Position numbers and translations under genes: made by a program. Below, piece after piece: positions 28,169 to 38,988 of a DNA stretch of 64,000 bases. The notes under the pieces are model-generated. The model made no database searches and had not been told where the DNA came from. It saw only the letters and a program-made list of their open reading frames with translations. Location: the NCBI GenBank assembly GCA_003597935.1, contig QZJT01000120.1:1-64000 (forward strand). The letters are read 5' to 3'. Within the stretch, counting starts at the first letter, position 1. Each line of letters starts with the position of its first letter. This DNA is from Phycisphaerales bacterium (GTDB taxonomy: Bacteria > Planctomycetota > Phycisphaerae > UBA1845).

Positions 28169-29992
28169 CTACTGCATTTTTTCCACTTTGGCTAGACGCT
28201 CCTTGAAGGTGGCCGCGGCCGGTGTCGTTTCACGGCCGGCGATCGCATTCCGATAATTCGCGACCACGTCCTTGAGGTACTGGCGTTCGCCGAACACCAC
28301 TTTCAAGTACACAGCGCCGGCGTACTGAGCGACGACCGTCCAGTTCTTGCCCAGCTTTCCGTGTACGTTCTGGATGGCCTCGATGGCGGAGTCCGCAGCC
28401 TGTACGCCGGCAGTACGCGCGGCTTCCGCCAGGTCGCGGCGGGGCTGGGCCACGTCGTCGCCCAGTCCCAGGGCATTTGCGGCGGAGGCCAGCGCCTCGG
28501 CAAGGCCGGTTTCATTCTGATACTGCTGGAAGTGTACCCACGCGGCCGCGGTCTTCGCTCCCGCCCGCTCGGTGGACAGATGCGCTCCGATCCAACTGTC
28601 GTCTTTCAGAATGGAGGCCGCAGACACATCCTCCGCCGTGGGGGAGACAAGTCTGGCAGCTTCCGCGGCGGAGCGGACGGCGTTGTCCGCGGCCACTTCC
28701 GCCGCCCGCCAGGCGTCGGCCGCCTGCGAGAACCGGCTGATGGCTTCATCCTCGAGCCGGCGGGCGTCGTCGGAATCCCGGATCAGATCTTCGACGGCCG
28801 CGGCCCCCGTGGCCTGCGCTTCCCGGATACCCGCAGCGGCCGCCGATTGCTGTTGCTGGTAGGTGGCCAGCGTGTCCTTCAGCCGCCCGATGCGCTCCTG
28901 GTAGCGCGTGACCGCGTCGGTCGCCGAGGCGACGGCGCCCGCCACGCGGTCCCGCTCGGCGCGGTAGTGGGCCAAGCCAGGTGCGACCGTAAAGTTATCC
29001 GTGCGTCCATTCTCGACGTAGGCGCCGCGCAGATAATCACCCGAAGCGTCGATCGTCGCCTTCGGCAACGTCCCATGATTGATGGCGTGTACGCGGCCAA
29101 GGGCGCTGCGATACTTCGCCGCCGCCGCCGAGTAGTCGCGCTCGAACGTCACGAACCCATCGGGGCGGGAAAGGTCCATGCCGCTTCGGCTCATGGCGTC
29201 CATGACGGCGCGGGCGGCGTCGGCTTCCGCCTGGGCTGCGGCCAGCTCGCCTTCGAGCCGGGCGATGTTGGCGTCGAGGTCCGCCAGCGTCTGTTTGACC
29301 TGAGCGGACGCGGCCTGCCGCTCTGCCGATTCGGCCTCCATCGAGGCGATCTGCTCCTGGATGCCGCTGGTGGAGACCAGCGTCGTGCGCGGCTGGTCGG
29401 CCGCAATCGATGCGACGGCGGAACCCACGCGATCTCGCGCGGCCAGCGCCCGCCGCCGCACGCCGGCGGACTTCCGCGCCATGGCCTGCCCCTGAAAGGT
29501 GAGGATCGAGCCCTTCACCCGGTTGGCCGCAGCGTGCGAGGGCGACAGGCGCAGCGCCTCGCCCACGGCGGCGAGCGCGTCGGCCAGCAGCTTGTCGTTG
29601 TCGGCGATCAGCGACGCGCGGGCCTTCACGCCGTCGCGAATCTGGCTTTCGATGGCGCCGGTCGGCCGTCTGCTGCGATCGATCTCCAGCACCTCGACGG
29701 TCGTGTCCACTTCATCCTGGTACAGTCCGGCGAAGTCCTCGTCGCGGGCCCGTTCGGACGCCTGAGCCAGATCGGGCACGCTCGGTCCCAGGTCGGCCGT
29801 CAACGCCTCGATGCGGGCGAGGTTCGCGTTGTACTGGTACAGCAGGCGCTGCGCCGCCTCGACCTTGCGCGATGCCGCCTCGTAGTCGGTGCGGGCGGAA
29901 TCCTGCAACGACGGGGCCAGCACGTACCCCGCCCCACCCAGGACCAACGAGACCACCAGCGCGACCCCAGCGATTCCACCTTGGTTCTTCAC
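28169..29992 (-). CDS. Membrane-anchored, Ala-rich coiled-coil protein
   Basis: N-terminal TM (VKNQGGIAGVALVVSLVLGGAGYVLAPSLQ) followed by long heptad-like Ala/Glu/Arg-rich helices; GTG 29992 inferred. Confidence 0.6.
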   Translation of the reverse strand: MKNQGGIAGVALVVSLVLGGAGYVLAPSLQDSARTDYEAASRKVEAAQRLLYQYNANLARIEALTADLGPSVPDLAQASERARDEDFAGLYQDEVDTTVEVLEIDRSRRPTGAIESQIRDGVKARASLIADNDKLLADALAAVGEALRLSPSHAAANRVKGSILTFQGQAMARKSAGVRRRALAARDRVGSAVASIAADQPRTTLVSTSGIQEQIASMEAESAERQAASAQVKQTLADLDANIARLEGELAAAQAEADAARAVMDAMSRSGMDLSRPDGFVTFERDYSAAAAKYRSALGRVHAINHGTLPKATIDASGDYLRGAYVENGRTDNFTVAPGLAHYRAERDRVAGAVASATDAVTRYQERIGRLKDTLATYQQQQSAAAAGIREAQATGAAAVEDLIRDSDDARRLEDEAISRFSQAADAWRAAEVAADNAVRSAAEAARLVSPTAEDVSAASILKDDSWIGAHLSTERAGAKTAAAWVHFQQYQNETGLAEALASAANALGLGDDVAQPRRDLAEAARTAGVQAADSAIEAIQNVHGKLGKNWTVVAQYAGAVYLKVVFGERQYLKDVVANYRNAIAGRETTPAAATFKERLAKVEKMQ

Positions 29993-30154
29993 GGTCTGCT
30001 CCGTCAGCTCCCCCGGCCAGCGTTCACCGCGGCCGGGCGCACGCCGACCGCTGGAAAACCCGCAGTCTAGAAAGCCGTCCCCTTTGCGTCCAGCCCTGTT
30101 TTGGCGCCCGGCGCCCGGATGGTGCATGACAGTTGCGGCGTGCGGCCTTTCGGT

Positions 30155-30243
30155 GTGGCACCGGCTTCCAGCCGGTGGGCGTGGCCTTCCAGCCCACGCC
30201 AGTCGCGGTTTCGCCGCAAACACCGGCAAGATGCCGGTGCCAC
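30155..30243. repeat. 89-bp inverted-repeat element with terminal GTGGCACCGGC / GCCGGTGCCAC
   Basis: Perfect 11-bp terminal inverted repeats, internal GCACCGGCTTCCAGCCGGTG and GGGCGTGGCCTTCCAGCCCACGCC dyads. Confidence 0.85.
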
Positions 30244-30302
30244 ACGCATCGCGGAGCGTATTCTCAGCCCAGCCGCATCCGTCGCGCACCCACGCCCGGA
30301 GG

Positions 30303-30680
30303 TCAGTCCATCATCTCGAAGTACGTCCGGCGGGCGTTTTCCTCGTCGCCGGCCAACAGATCCTGGGTCCACTGACGGAACATCGGCTGACGGTCGTGCC
30401 ACTCCCGCTGGCGGCGGGCGGTTTCCGCGTCGAGGTAGGCATCCATCGCCTGGAGCCGCCGCGCGTGATAGGCGCCGCGGGCTGCGCACCAGTCGTCCCA
30501 TTGGCGCAGGTTGGCCCCGCAGCGGGCCTCGCGGGACTGAAGCGTATCGTGAACGAATCGGATGTTGGCGTCGCGGTAGACGCGGGCCTGGCGGTAGTGC
30601 GGGTGCTGGCACCCGCCGGAGGCGCCTGCGATGAGCGCTAGCGCGACGAGCGCAATTGCGGTTTTCCGATGATGGGTCAT
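30303..30680 (-). CDS. Small hypothetical lipoprotein
   Basis: MTHHRKTAIALVALALIAGASGGCQHPHYRQARVYRD...: lipobox-like signal, full-length ORF. Confidence 0.6.
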   Translation of the reverse strand: MTHHRKTAIALVALALIAGASGGCQHPHYRQARVYRDANIRFVHDTLQSREARCGANLRQWDDWCAARGAYHARRLQAMDAYLDAETARRQREWHDRQPMFRQWTQDLLAGDEENARRTYFEMMD

Positions 30681-30842
30681 TCGCGGGCCTCGGCGCCAAA
30701 TAGCTCGTGCTGGTCAAACCCGCACGCTTGCCCGATTATAACCGACGACGCGGGCCGGGTCGCACGGCCGCCGGGCGGAGGTAGCCCGCGCGGCCGGGGA
30801 GCCGTGCCGGAATTCCCGGGCGCCCATGGAACCGCCTGGCGT

Positions 30843-30955
30843 CACTCGGACCGTCTGACTCCAGCTTGGCGGCAGTCGGAAAAGGCGTTCGCGGCGCAGG
30901 ACCGCACTCACCGCGGAACGTCCGTTGGGGCTGCAAGCCCACGCCGCAAGGCGCG
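30843..30955 (+). repeat. Composite palindromic element copy 3
   Basis: TCGGACCGTCTGACTCCAGCTTGGCGGCAGTCGGAAAAGGCGTTC...GACCGCACTCACCGCGGAACGTCCGTTGGGGCTGCAAGCCC. Confidence 0.65.
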
Positions 30956-30980
30956 CCTCTGTCGGCCTTTGAGAATCCTC

Positions 30981-31451
30981 ATGGACGACGCATCACACCT
31001 GTCGCCGCGCGTGCGGGAGATGTTCGAGCGGCAAGGGTTCGCGCGCACGGCCGGCGTCCGGGTCGATTCGTGTGCCGACGGCCGGGCGCAGGTGTCGCTG
31101 ACGCCGCACGAAGGCGTCACGCAGCAGCACGGCGCCGCCCACGCCGCCTGCCTGACGCTGCTGCTCGACGTGGCCGGAGGGCTGGCGTCCTACTCCCTGA
31201 CCCATCCAGGCGAGGACCTCGTGAGTTCCAGCATCCACATCCACTTGTTGCGCCCGGGTGTTGGCGTGCGGCTCATCGCCCGCGGGCGGGTCGTCAAGCA
31301 CGGACGTACGCTCAGCGTATCCCAGACCGAGATCCACGCGGTCCAGGAGGGCCGCGAAGTGCTGGTGGCGCAGGGGACCATGACCTGCGTCGTGCTCCGG
31401 TCCGAAGCCGGACCGCAGCCCGACGGTGAAAGGAGTGAACGGGGAGCGTGA
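30981..31451 (+). CDS. PaaI-like hotdog thioesterase
   Basis: GVTQQHGAAHAACLTLLLDVAGGLASYSL...VSSSIHIHLLRPGVGVRLIARGRVVKHGRTLSVSQTEI pattern. Confidence 0.8.
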   Translation: MDDASHLSPRVREMFERQGFARTAGVRVDSCADGRAQVSLTPHEGVTQQHGAAHAACLTLLLDVAGGLASYSLTHPGEDLVSSSIHIHLLRPGVGVRLIARGRVVKHGRTLSVSQTEIHAVQEGREVLVAQGTMTCVVLRSEAGPQPDGERSERGA

Positions 31452-31894
31452 ACCAGGCCGTGGGAGTCATCCAGTCCATCGCCGTCCGCACAGCGCGAAG
31501 AGGCCCGATGAGGGAGATCGCTTCCGCCCGGGCCGTGGTGGATGCCGGCCTCGCCGCTGACATCGAGGTCACGGCCAACCGCGGGATGACCTTCCTGGCA
31601 TCCGGAGCATGGCGCAAGACCTGCGAAGACCTGAACGTGGATCTTCCCTGGCACACCCGCCGGGCCAACGTGCTCATCGACGCCGAATCGCTGGCCGACC
31701 TGATCGGCAGGACGATCCGCTTCGGCAGCGTCGCGGTCGCGGTCCGGGGCGAGACCCGTCCCTGCGGCCTGATGGATGAACTCCACTCCGGCCTGCTGCA
31801 GGCGCTGACGCCGGACGTGCGCGCCGGCGTGATGGGGCGCGTCATTTCAGGGGGGAGCTTCGCCATCGGGGACACGGTGTGGGTCGGGGATTGA
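31448..31894 (+). CDS. MOSC-domain protein
   Basis: GMTFLASGAWRKTCEDLNVDLPWHTRRANVLIDAESLADLIGRTIRFGSVAVAVRGETRPC...GVMGRVISGGSFAIGDTV; ATGA-type overlap with the thioesterase gene. Confidence 0.8.
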   Translation: MNQAVGVIQSIAVRTARRGPMREIASARAVVDAGLAADIEVTANRGMTFLASGAWRKTCEDLNVDLPWHTRRANVLIDAESLADLIGRTIRFGSVAVAVRGETRPCGLMDELHSGLLQALTPDVRAGVMGRVISGGSFAIGDTVWVGD

Positions 31895-32149
31895 TGTTCG
31901 ACCCGCAGAAGCACGCTCACAAGTTCGTGCACACGTAGACTGGTGCAACGACGTAGTCCCGGGCATTGAACAACGGATCGGCACTTCGGTAACATGACTG
32001 CTGTGACATGGGGTACACGTCACGCGACGGCGGGGCGATGGTCCGCCCGCGGCCGGCGGGTCGGTCCTTCTTGCGGCGCGACTTCTCCAGGCCGCCCGTG
32101 CAGGGCCGCCTTGCGGGGGTTCCGCTTCCTCGAGAGACAGGGGTGATTC

Positions 32150-33814
32150 ATGGAACAGGTGCGACAGATCTTGACCTTGCAGCGAGTTTGTTCGACGCGC
32201 GCGTCGGCGCTGATCGTGCTCTGTGCGGCCGCCGCCGTGATGGCCCAGCCGCGCACTCGAGTGAGCGACTCGGAGTACGTCGTCGGCCCGCAGACGTATG
32301 ACCGGGTCACCTACCCGGCCCCCCAGCCCCCCACGGCGACGGAAGTGCAGGCGATCGACATCACGTTCGCGCACGCGCCGATGGCGCGCAACGGTCAGGC
32401 CGTGCCCGGCGGCGGCACGCTCAACGCGGCCGCCTGGGGCAATCCGGCGACCGTCAACGCATCCGGCCGGATCGCCTTCTTCGCCCAGATCAGCGGCGAC
32501 CAGCGCAACCAGGGCATGTTCACCGCCGACGAGCGGGGTTTGCACGTGATTGCCCGCGGCTGCGGCGGGCTGGGCGGAAGCGGCAATCCCGGTTCGTGCG
32601 GCGACCCGACGCCGGTGGGCGGGACGTTCTCCGGGATGTTCTTCGGAACGTTCTTCGTCCCGTCGATCAACGACGCGGGCGACGTGCTCTTCATCTCCGA
32701 CGTCTTCAACGGCCCCACGTCTCGGGGGCTGTTTCTCTACCGCTCCGGCGAAGCCGACATCATCAAGATCGCCGCGGTCGGGGATCCGTCGCCGATGGGC
32801 GGGAGCATCGGCATGGTCGGACCCGGCTCGATCAACAACCGCCGGCAGATCGTCTTCCTGGCCTTCAACGAGGGCTCGCTGGACGGGCAGATCTTCCGCT
32901 GGGAGAGCGGCGTGGTCACCAGGCACGTCGTCGTGGGTGATCCGGTTCCCGGGGGGGGGACGTTCAGCATCCTGGCGGGGGAACGGGTGCAGTTTCAGGA
33001 CGGCACCTGGGTGCCGACCGGCGTCGTGCCGGACATCAACGACCAAGGCGACGTGAGCTTCTTCTCGGTGACGCAGGGCGCCGAGGCGGACCGGGGCCTG
33101 TTCGTCACGCGCGACGGCCGGCACGAATGGTACGTCCGCAGCACCGAGCAGACGCCGCTGGGCGGGCGCTACTTGAACCTCTTCGCTCCGATTCTGAACA
33201 ACAACGGTGAGATCGCCTTCTACTGTGACATTCAGATCGGGCAGGGCCAGTTCAACTCGGCGTGGATCGTCGGCCGGCCGGGGGCGTACCAGAAACGGCT
33301 GGCGTTCTTCGACGTGTTCGACGACGGCCGGGTGTGGGTGCAGGCCCTCGGCCGCAACCCGATGAACGCGCTGGACGATTGCGGCAACTTCACCGCCTGG
33401 TGCAAGCTGCAGATGCGGGACCTGTCCGAAGTGGATCGGATGCTGGTGTTCGGCCCGGACGGCGCGCGGCACGTCGTGGCGCGATACAACGACCCCACCC
33501 CGCTGGGCGGGCGCTTCACGGCCATGCAGGGCTGGCCGTCGATGAACGACTTCGGCGACCTGACGCTGGGGGCCAACACACCCGGGGCAACCGCCGCCAA
33601 CGTGCAGTTCCTCTCCGGCATCGGCAACGCGCGCGGCGACGGGGATGACAACGGCGCGATCGACCTCTTCGATTACTCCGGCATGGCCGATTGTCTTGCC
33701 GGCCCCGAATCGTGCCCGGCGACCTACGAGTGCAAGGTTTTCGATTTCGACGGCGACGGGGACGTGGATATGGCCGACGCCGGCGGGTTCCAGCGGGCGT
33801 TTACCGGGGAATAA
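32150..33814 (+). CDS. Secreted repeat protein with C-terminal dockerin-like EF-hand motif
   Basis: Signal peptide; repeated GGTF/INDxGDVxF units; C-terminus GDGDDNGAIDLFDYSGMADCLAGP...CKVFDFDGDGDVDMADAGGFQRAFTGE. Confidence 0.8.
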   Translation: MEQVRQILTLQRVCSTRASALIVLCAAAAVMAQPRTRVSDSEYVVGPQTYDRVTYPAPQPPTATEVQAIDITFAHAPMARNGQAVPGGGTLNAAAWGNPATVNASGRIAFFAQISGDQRNQGMFTADERGLHVIARGCGGLGGSGNPGSCGDPTPVGGTFSGMFFGTFFVPSINDAGDVLFISDVFNGPTSRGLFLYRSGEADIIKIAAVGDPSPMGGSIGMVGPGSINNRRQIVFLAFNEGSLDGQIFRWESGVVTRHVVVGDPVPGGGTFSILAGERVQFQDGTWVPTGVVPDINDQGDVSFFSVTQGAEADRGLFVTRDGRHEWYVRSTEQTPLGGRYLNLFAPILNNNGEIAFYCDIQIGQGQFNSAWIVGRPGAYQKRLAFFDVFDDGRVWVQALGRNPMNALDDCGNFTAWCKLQMRDLSEVDRMLVFGPDGARHVVARYNDPTPLGGRFTAMQGWPSMNDFGDLTLGANTPGATAANVQFLSGIGNARGDGDDNGAIDLFDYSGMADCLAGPESCPATYECKVFDFDGDGDVDMADAGGFQRAFTGE

Positions 33815-33836
33815 CGCCGGGCAAGCGGACGGGTCT

Positions 33837-34127
33837 TCACGACCCCGCGAGCGCCTCGCGGACCTGGTCGGCGGGGACGCCGCTGATTTCGACCGTTTTC
33901 AGCGGCGTCGTCAGACCCTGCACGACCTTCACGTCGCGGCGCCGCACGCCGAGCGCCCTGGCGAGCAATCTCTCCACCGCCGCATTGGCCCTGCCCTGCT
34001 CGGGGGGGGCGGTGACGGCGATCCTGGCGCGGCCGTTCCACTCGCCCATCAGCCGGTCGCGTGAGGCGCCGGGGACGACCTTCACGTCCAGCCGGACCAC
34101 GCCATTCTGTTCGGTTACGAGGATCAT
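33837..34127 (-). CDS. DUF167/UPF0235 (YggU) family protein
   Basis: VRLDVKVVPGASRDRLMGEWNGRARIAVTAPPEQGRANAAVERLLARALGVRRRDVKVVQGLTTPLKTVEI. Confidence 0.88.
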   Translation of the reverse strand: MILVTEQNGVVRLDVKVVPGASRDRLMGEWNGRARIAVTAPPEQGRANAAVERLLARALGVRRRDVKVVQGLTTPLKTVEISGVPADQVREALAGS

Positions 34128-34262
34128 CGCGGATCCGCCGTTCTACCACCCCGGACCCGTACCCGAGCTTCGACGCCGAGAATTCTTCAGTCGCTCGCCC
34201 GGCCCGCCGGCAGGCGCGGCGCGATTCGGCGCGCCCCACGTGCCGCCTCCATCCGCTGGAGA

Positions 34263-34988
34263 CTACGAGGCCGGCGGGGCGAGCCACTCCCGCAACGACG
34301 CGACCGGCTCGACGTCTAACGGCTGGTGGCCGCGGCGGAAGACGCGGGCCGGGGCGCAGTGCAGCGTGACGTCGTCGTCGCTGACGTGCAGGATGCCGCC
34401 CTCCCACAGGCCCAGCACCGGCCGGTCGTTCATCTCGTGATACTCGCGGATGCGGTCGTCGCGGGTCTCGCCGAAGTGCGGCACCAGCCTCTCGCCCTCC
34501 TGAACGTGAACCTGCCCGTTGAAGTAGTGCGGGTTGATCTGAAACGGGACCAGATCCAGCGTCTCGAAGCTGGGCGGCGCCACGATCGGCATGTCGTTGG
34601 TCGTCATCAGGGTCGGGCAGGCGACGTTGGTTCCGGCGCTGATTCCCAGGTAGGGCACGCCGGCCCGCACGCGCTGACGGATCACCTCAATGAGCCCAAA
34701 CCGGTAAAGATCGTGGACCAGCCGGAACGTGTTGCCGCCGCCGACGAAAATGGCGGGCGCCTCCGCCACCGCCCGCGCCGGGTCGTCGTAGTGGTGGATG
34801 CCGTCGAGGCGGTAACCGGCGTGGATGCCCCGCTGCACCATCATGCCCACGTAGGCGTCGTGGTCCGCCAGGGCGTAGGGGATGAAGAGCAGCCGGTCGA
34901 CGTCGCCGAAGTGGGCGCGCATGTGCCGTGCGAGGTTGGCGACGCGCTCTTCGGTACGAAACCCGCCGCTGCCCAGGAGGAGGTTCAT
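34263..34988 (-). CDS. pepE: Dipeptidase E (peptidase S51)
   Basis: RLLFIPYALADHDAYVGMM, AIFVGGGNTFRLVHDLYRFGLIEVIRQRVRAGVPYLGISAGTNVACPTLMTTNDMPIV. Confidence 0.9.
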   Translation of the reverse strand: MNLLLGSGGFRTEERVANLARHMRAHFGDVDRLLFIPYALADHDAYVGMMVQRGIHAGYRLDGIHHYDDPARAVAEAPAIFVGGGNTFRLVHDLYRFGLIEVIRQRVRAGVPYLGISAGTNVACPTLMTTNDMPIVAPPSFETLDLVPFQINPHYFNGQVHVQEGERLVPHFGETRDDRIREYHEMNDRPVLGLWEGGILHVSDDDVTLHCAPARVFRRGHQPLDVEPVASLREWLAPPAS

Positions 34989-35157
34989 GTCGGATCGCCT
35001 TGGGTGCGCATCATGGACTTGATGGACAGTATGGACCGGATGGACTGGATGGACAAGCGGGCGCGGATGGCTCGCCGCCCGCTTCCGGTGGCACGCTCAT
35101 TGCTTCGGGAATACCTTTGGCGCACCGCGGCCGTGCGGCGATCCGGGAGTGTACGCC

Positions 35158-36513
<1,356 letters not shown>

Positions 36514-36726
36514 GGAAGAGGCTCACGCAGCGGCGCAAAGGTCGCAGAGAAGAAAAGGTCGCGGTGAGTAAGAGAAGGGAGAAAGGACAAGCTCGTCGAA
36601 CGCAACCTGGCAGAAACGGGTGCGCGACGGAATCGGCGGCTCCTCTGAGCGAGCCGCGTGGCGTCAGCCTGCGGGTTCCCGCGCGGCTTGCCGGCCGCGG
36701 GGCTTTCCGAGAGACTCGCAGCGACG

Positions 36727-38049
36727 ATGAGCGAAGACGCGACCGGATCCATCGACCTCACCCCTGCGTCCATGTCAACCGCCGCGCCGACCGGCGTCGC
36801 TTGCCCGCCAACCGCAGCGACAGTGCTCGACGGCGCGTCGGCGAGCCTCGCCCGCGTGGTCGCACCCCTGTCGCTGGTGCTGTTTCTGACCATGCTGCCG
36901 GTCACCATGATCGTGCTGGTCCTCAAGGAGCTGAAGGAGACGTTCAACGCCGGCACGTTCTGGTCGCACGCCTTCATGTCGGTCAACATGATCGCCGCCG
37001 TGCTGGCGGCGCCGGTCGGGGCCGCCGTCGCGGATCGCCTGTCGCGGCGCAAGCCCGTTCTGCTGGCCGCCCTGGCCCTCAACGCGGCCACGCTGCTGGT
37101 GATGGGCCTGCTCTGCGCCCGCCAGCCCGTGTTGTGGGTGCTGATGATCGCGCGCTTCGTCGAAGGCGCCGCCCACATCGTCGTCGTCACCAGCGTCATG
37201 GCGCTGGCGGGCGACTGGGCGCCGTCGGCGCGGCGCGGACGTGTGATGGGGCTGGTGGGCGGTTCGCTGATGTTCGGCACCGCCTGCGGCGCGGTGATCG
37301 GGGGCCGCATCGCCGGGGCGGCGGCGGACCGCGTGTTTCACCTGGGCGCGGCCATCATCGTGGTCGCGGGGCTTCTGGCCGCCGGGTGGGTGCGCGACGC
37401 CGGGGCGCAGCGCTGCGGCACGACGCTGCGCGACACGCTGAACCTGATCGCGCGCAGCCGGCGGCTGCTGGTGCCCTACGCCTACGCCTTCATCGACCGG
37501 CTCTGCGTCGGCGTGGTCGTCTCCACGCTCATCCTGTATCTGAGCGAGATCGTCAACCTGACGCCGGCAGAAAGGGGCGCGATGCTGGCGATGTTCCTGG
37601 TGCCCTTCGCGCTGCTGTGCTACCCCGCCGGGCGTCTGGCCGACCGATGGGGTCGGGCGCTGCCGATGGGCTTCGGAAGCCTGGCGTTCGGGCTCGTCTT
37701 TTCCGCCTACGGCCTGGTTCCGCACGCCTGGCTCTGGTCGGTCATGCTCGCCTCCGGCGTGCTGAGCGCGATTATGTTTGCCCCCAACCTGACCATGTGC
37801 GCAGACCTTGCTCCGCCCGAGCATCGTGCGGCCGCGTTCGCGGGGTTCAACGTCGCCGGTTCGCTGGGGTTCCTGGTCGGCCCGTTGCTGGCCGGCGGGA
37901 TATGCACGCTGCTGGAGCCCCGCCTGGGCACGGATCGGGCGTACACCATCACCTTCATCATCACCGGCGCCGCCGAAGTCCTCTGCGCGCTGGTCACGCT
38001 CCCCTGGCTGCTCCGCCTGCACCGCGCCGCCCGCTCTGCGCCACGGTGA
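36727..38049 (+). CDS. Major facilitator superfamily transporter
   Basis: 12-TM hydrophobicity; VGAAVADRLSRRKPVLLAALALNAAT (motif A-like), YPAGRLADRWGRALPMGFGSLAFGL. Confidence 0.85.
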   Translation: MSEDATGSIDLTPASMSTAAPTGVACPPTAATVLDGASASLARVVAPLSLVLFLTMLPVTMIVLVLKELKETFNAGTFWSHAFMSVNMIAAVLAAPVGAAVADRLSRRKPVLLAALALNAATLLVMGLLCARQPVLWVLMIARFVEGAAHIVVVTSVMALAGDWAPSARRGRVMGLVGGSLMFGTACGAVIGGRIAGAAADRVFHLGAAIIVVAGLLAAGWVRDAGAQRCGTTLRDTLNLIARSRRLLVPYAYAFIDRLCVGVVVSTLILYLSEIVNLTPAERGAMLAMFLVPFALLCYPAGRLADRWGRALPMGFGSLAFGLVFSAYGLVPHAWLWSVMLASGVLSAIMFAPNLTMCADLAPPEHRAAAFAGFNVAGSLGFLVGPLLAGGICTLLEPRLGTDRAYTITFIITGAAEVLCALVTLPWLLRLHRAARSAPR

Positions 38050-38066
38050 CGCACTATCCCCCGAGC

Positions 38067-38171
38067 CCCGGCATTCATGCCGGGAGTTCCCCGCACGACG
38101 CCACCATCGCCGGCGCCGGTCACAAGCACTGTCGAACCAGCCCCCCCCCGAGCCCCGGCATTCATGCCGGG
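38067..38171. repeat. Two copies of palindrome CCCGGCATTCATGCCGGG (third copy at 42928-42945)
   Basis: Identical 18-mers at 38067-38084, 38154-38171 and 42928-42945, each preceded by CCCGAGC. Confidence 0.95.
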
Positions 38172-38364
38172 AGTTTTGCCGGCGTGTGATCGTCGGTCCC
38201 CGCTCGGCATGCGATCCCCCGAACACTCCCGCCTTGAAAGGCGGGGCTCTGAGGGGCAGAGTTCTGAGGGGCGGGGAACCGCGTGGCGGGGCAGCTACGG
38301 CAGGCACTCCGCGCTGGGGCGCGTTTCGAGTATAGTGCGGGTGGCCCGGCGGCTGGAGAAGGCG

Positions 38365-38988
38365 ATGTCGCAGGAGGTTACAGATTGTCTGACACGGGCG
38401 GCCCGTGGGGACCGGGCGGCGCTGCGGACGCTGCTCGAGGACTTCGGACCGCAGGTATGGGCGCACGTCAACGGCAACATCAGCGCCCAATGGCGCTCGG
38501 TCCTCGACGCCGACGACGTGATGCAGGTGACCTACATGGAGGCGTTCCTGCGCATCGACCAGTGCGAGGCCCGTGACGCCGGCGCCTTCGTCAGTTGGCT
38601 GCGCCGCATCGCGGACAACAACCTTAGAGACGCGATCAAGGAACTGAGCCGCAAGAAACGCCCCCACCCCGCCCACCGTGTTTACGCCGATGGCACGGGT
38701 GATTCCTGCGTCACGCTGGTCGAGGTGCTGGGCGCCGGCGGATCCACCCCCAGCCGGCACGTCGCCCGACAGGAGGCGGCCGATGCCGTCCACGCCATGC
38801 TCAAGCGCCTCCCTCCCGACTATGCCAAGGTCATCCAGCTTTACGACCTCCAGGGACACGAGATCGCCGAAGTCGCGGCGGAGATGGGGCGGTCGCCCGG
38901 CGCCGTACACATGCTCCGCTCCCGCGCCCATGACCGGCTGCGGTCCCTGCTGGGCGCGGAGACCGATTTCTTCACCCGGATGGCGTGA
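38365..38988 (+). CDS. ECF-type RNA polymerase sigma factor
   Basis: VLDADDVMQVTYMEAFLRIDQC...FVSWLRRIADNNLRDAIKELSRKKR; LKRLPPDYAKVIQLYDLQGHEIAEVAAEMGRSPGAVHMLRSRAHDRLR. Confidence 0.9.
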   Translation: MSQEVTDCLTRAARGDRAALRTLLEDFGPQVWAHVNGNISAQWRSVLDADDVMQVTYMEAFLRIDQCEARDAGAFVSWLRRIADNNLRDAIKELSRKKRPHPAHRVYADGTGDSCVTLVEVLGAGGSTPSRHVARQEAADAVHAMLKRLPPDYAKVIQLYDLQGHEIAEVAAEMGRSPGAVHMLRSRAHDRLRSLLGAETDFFTRMA

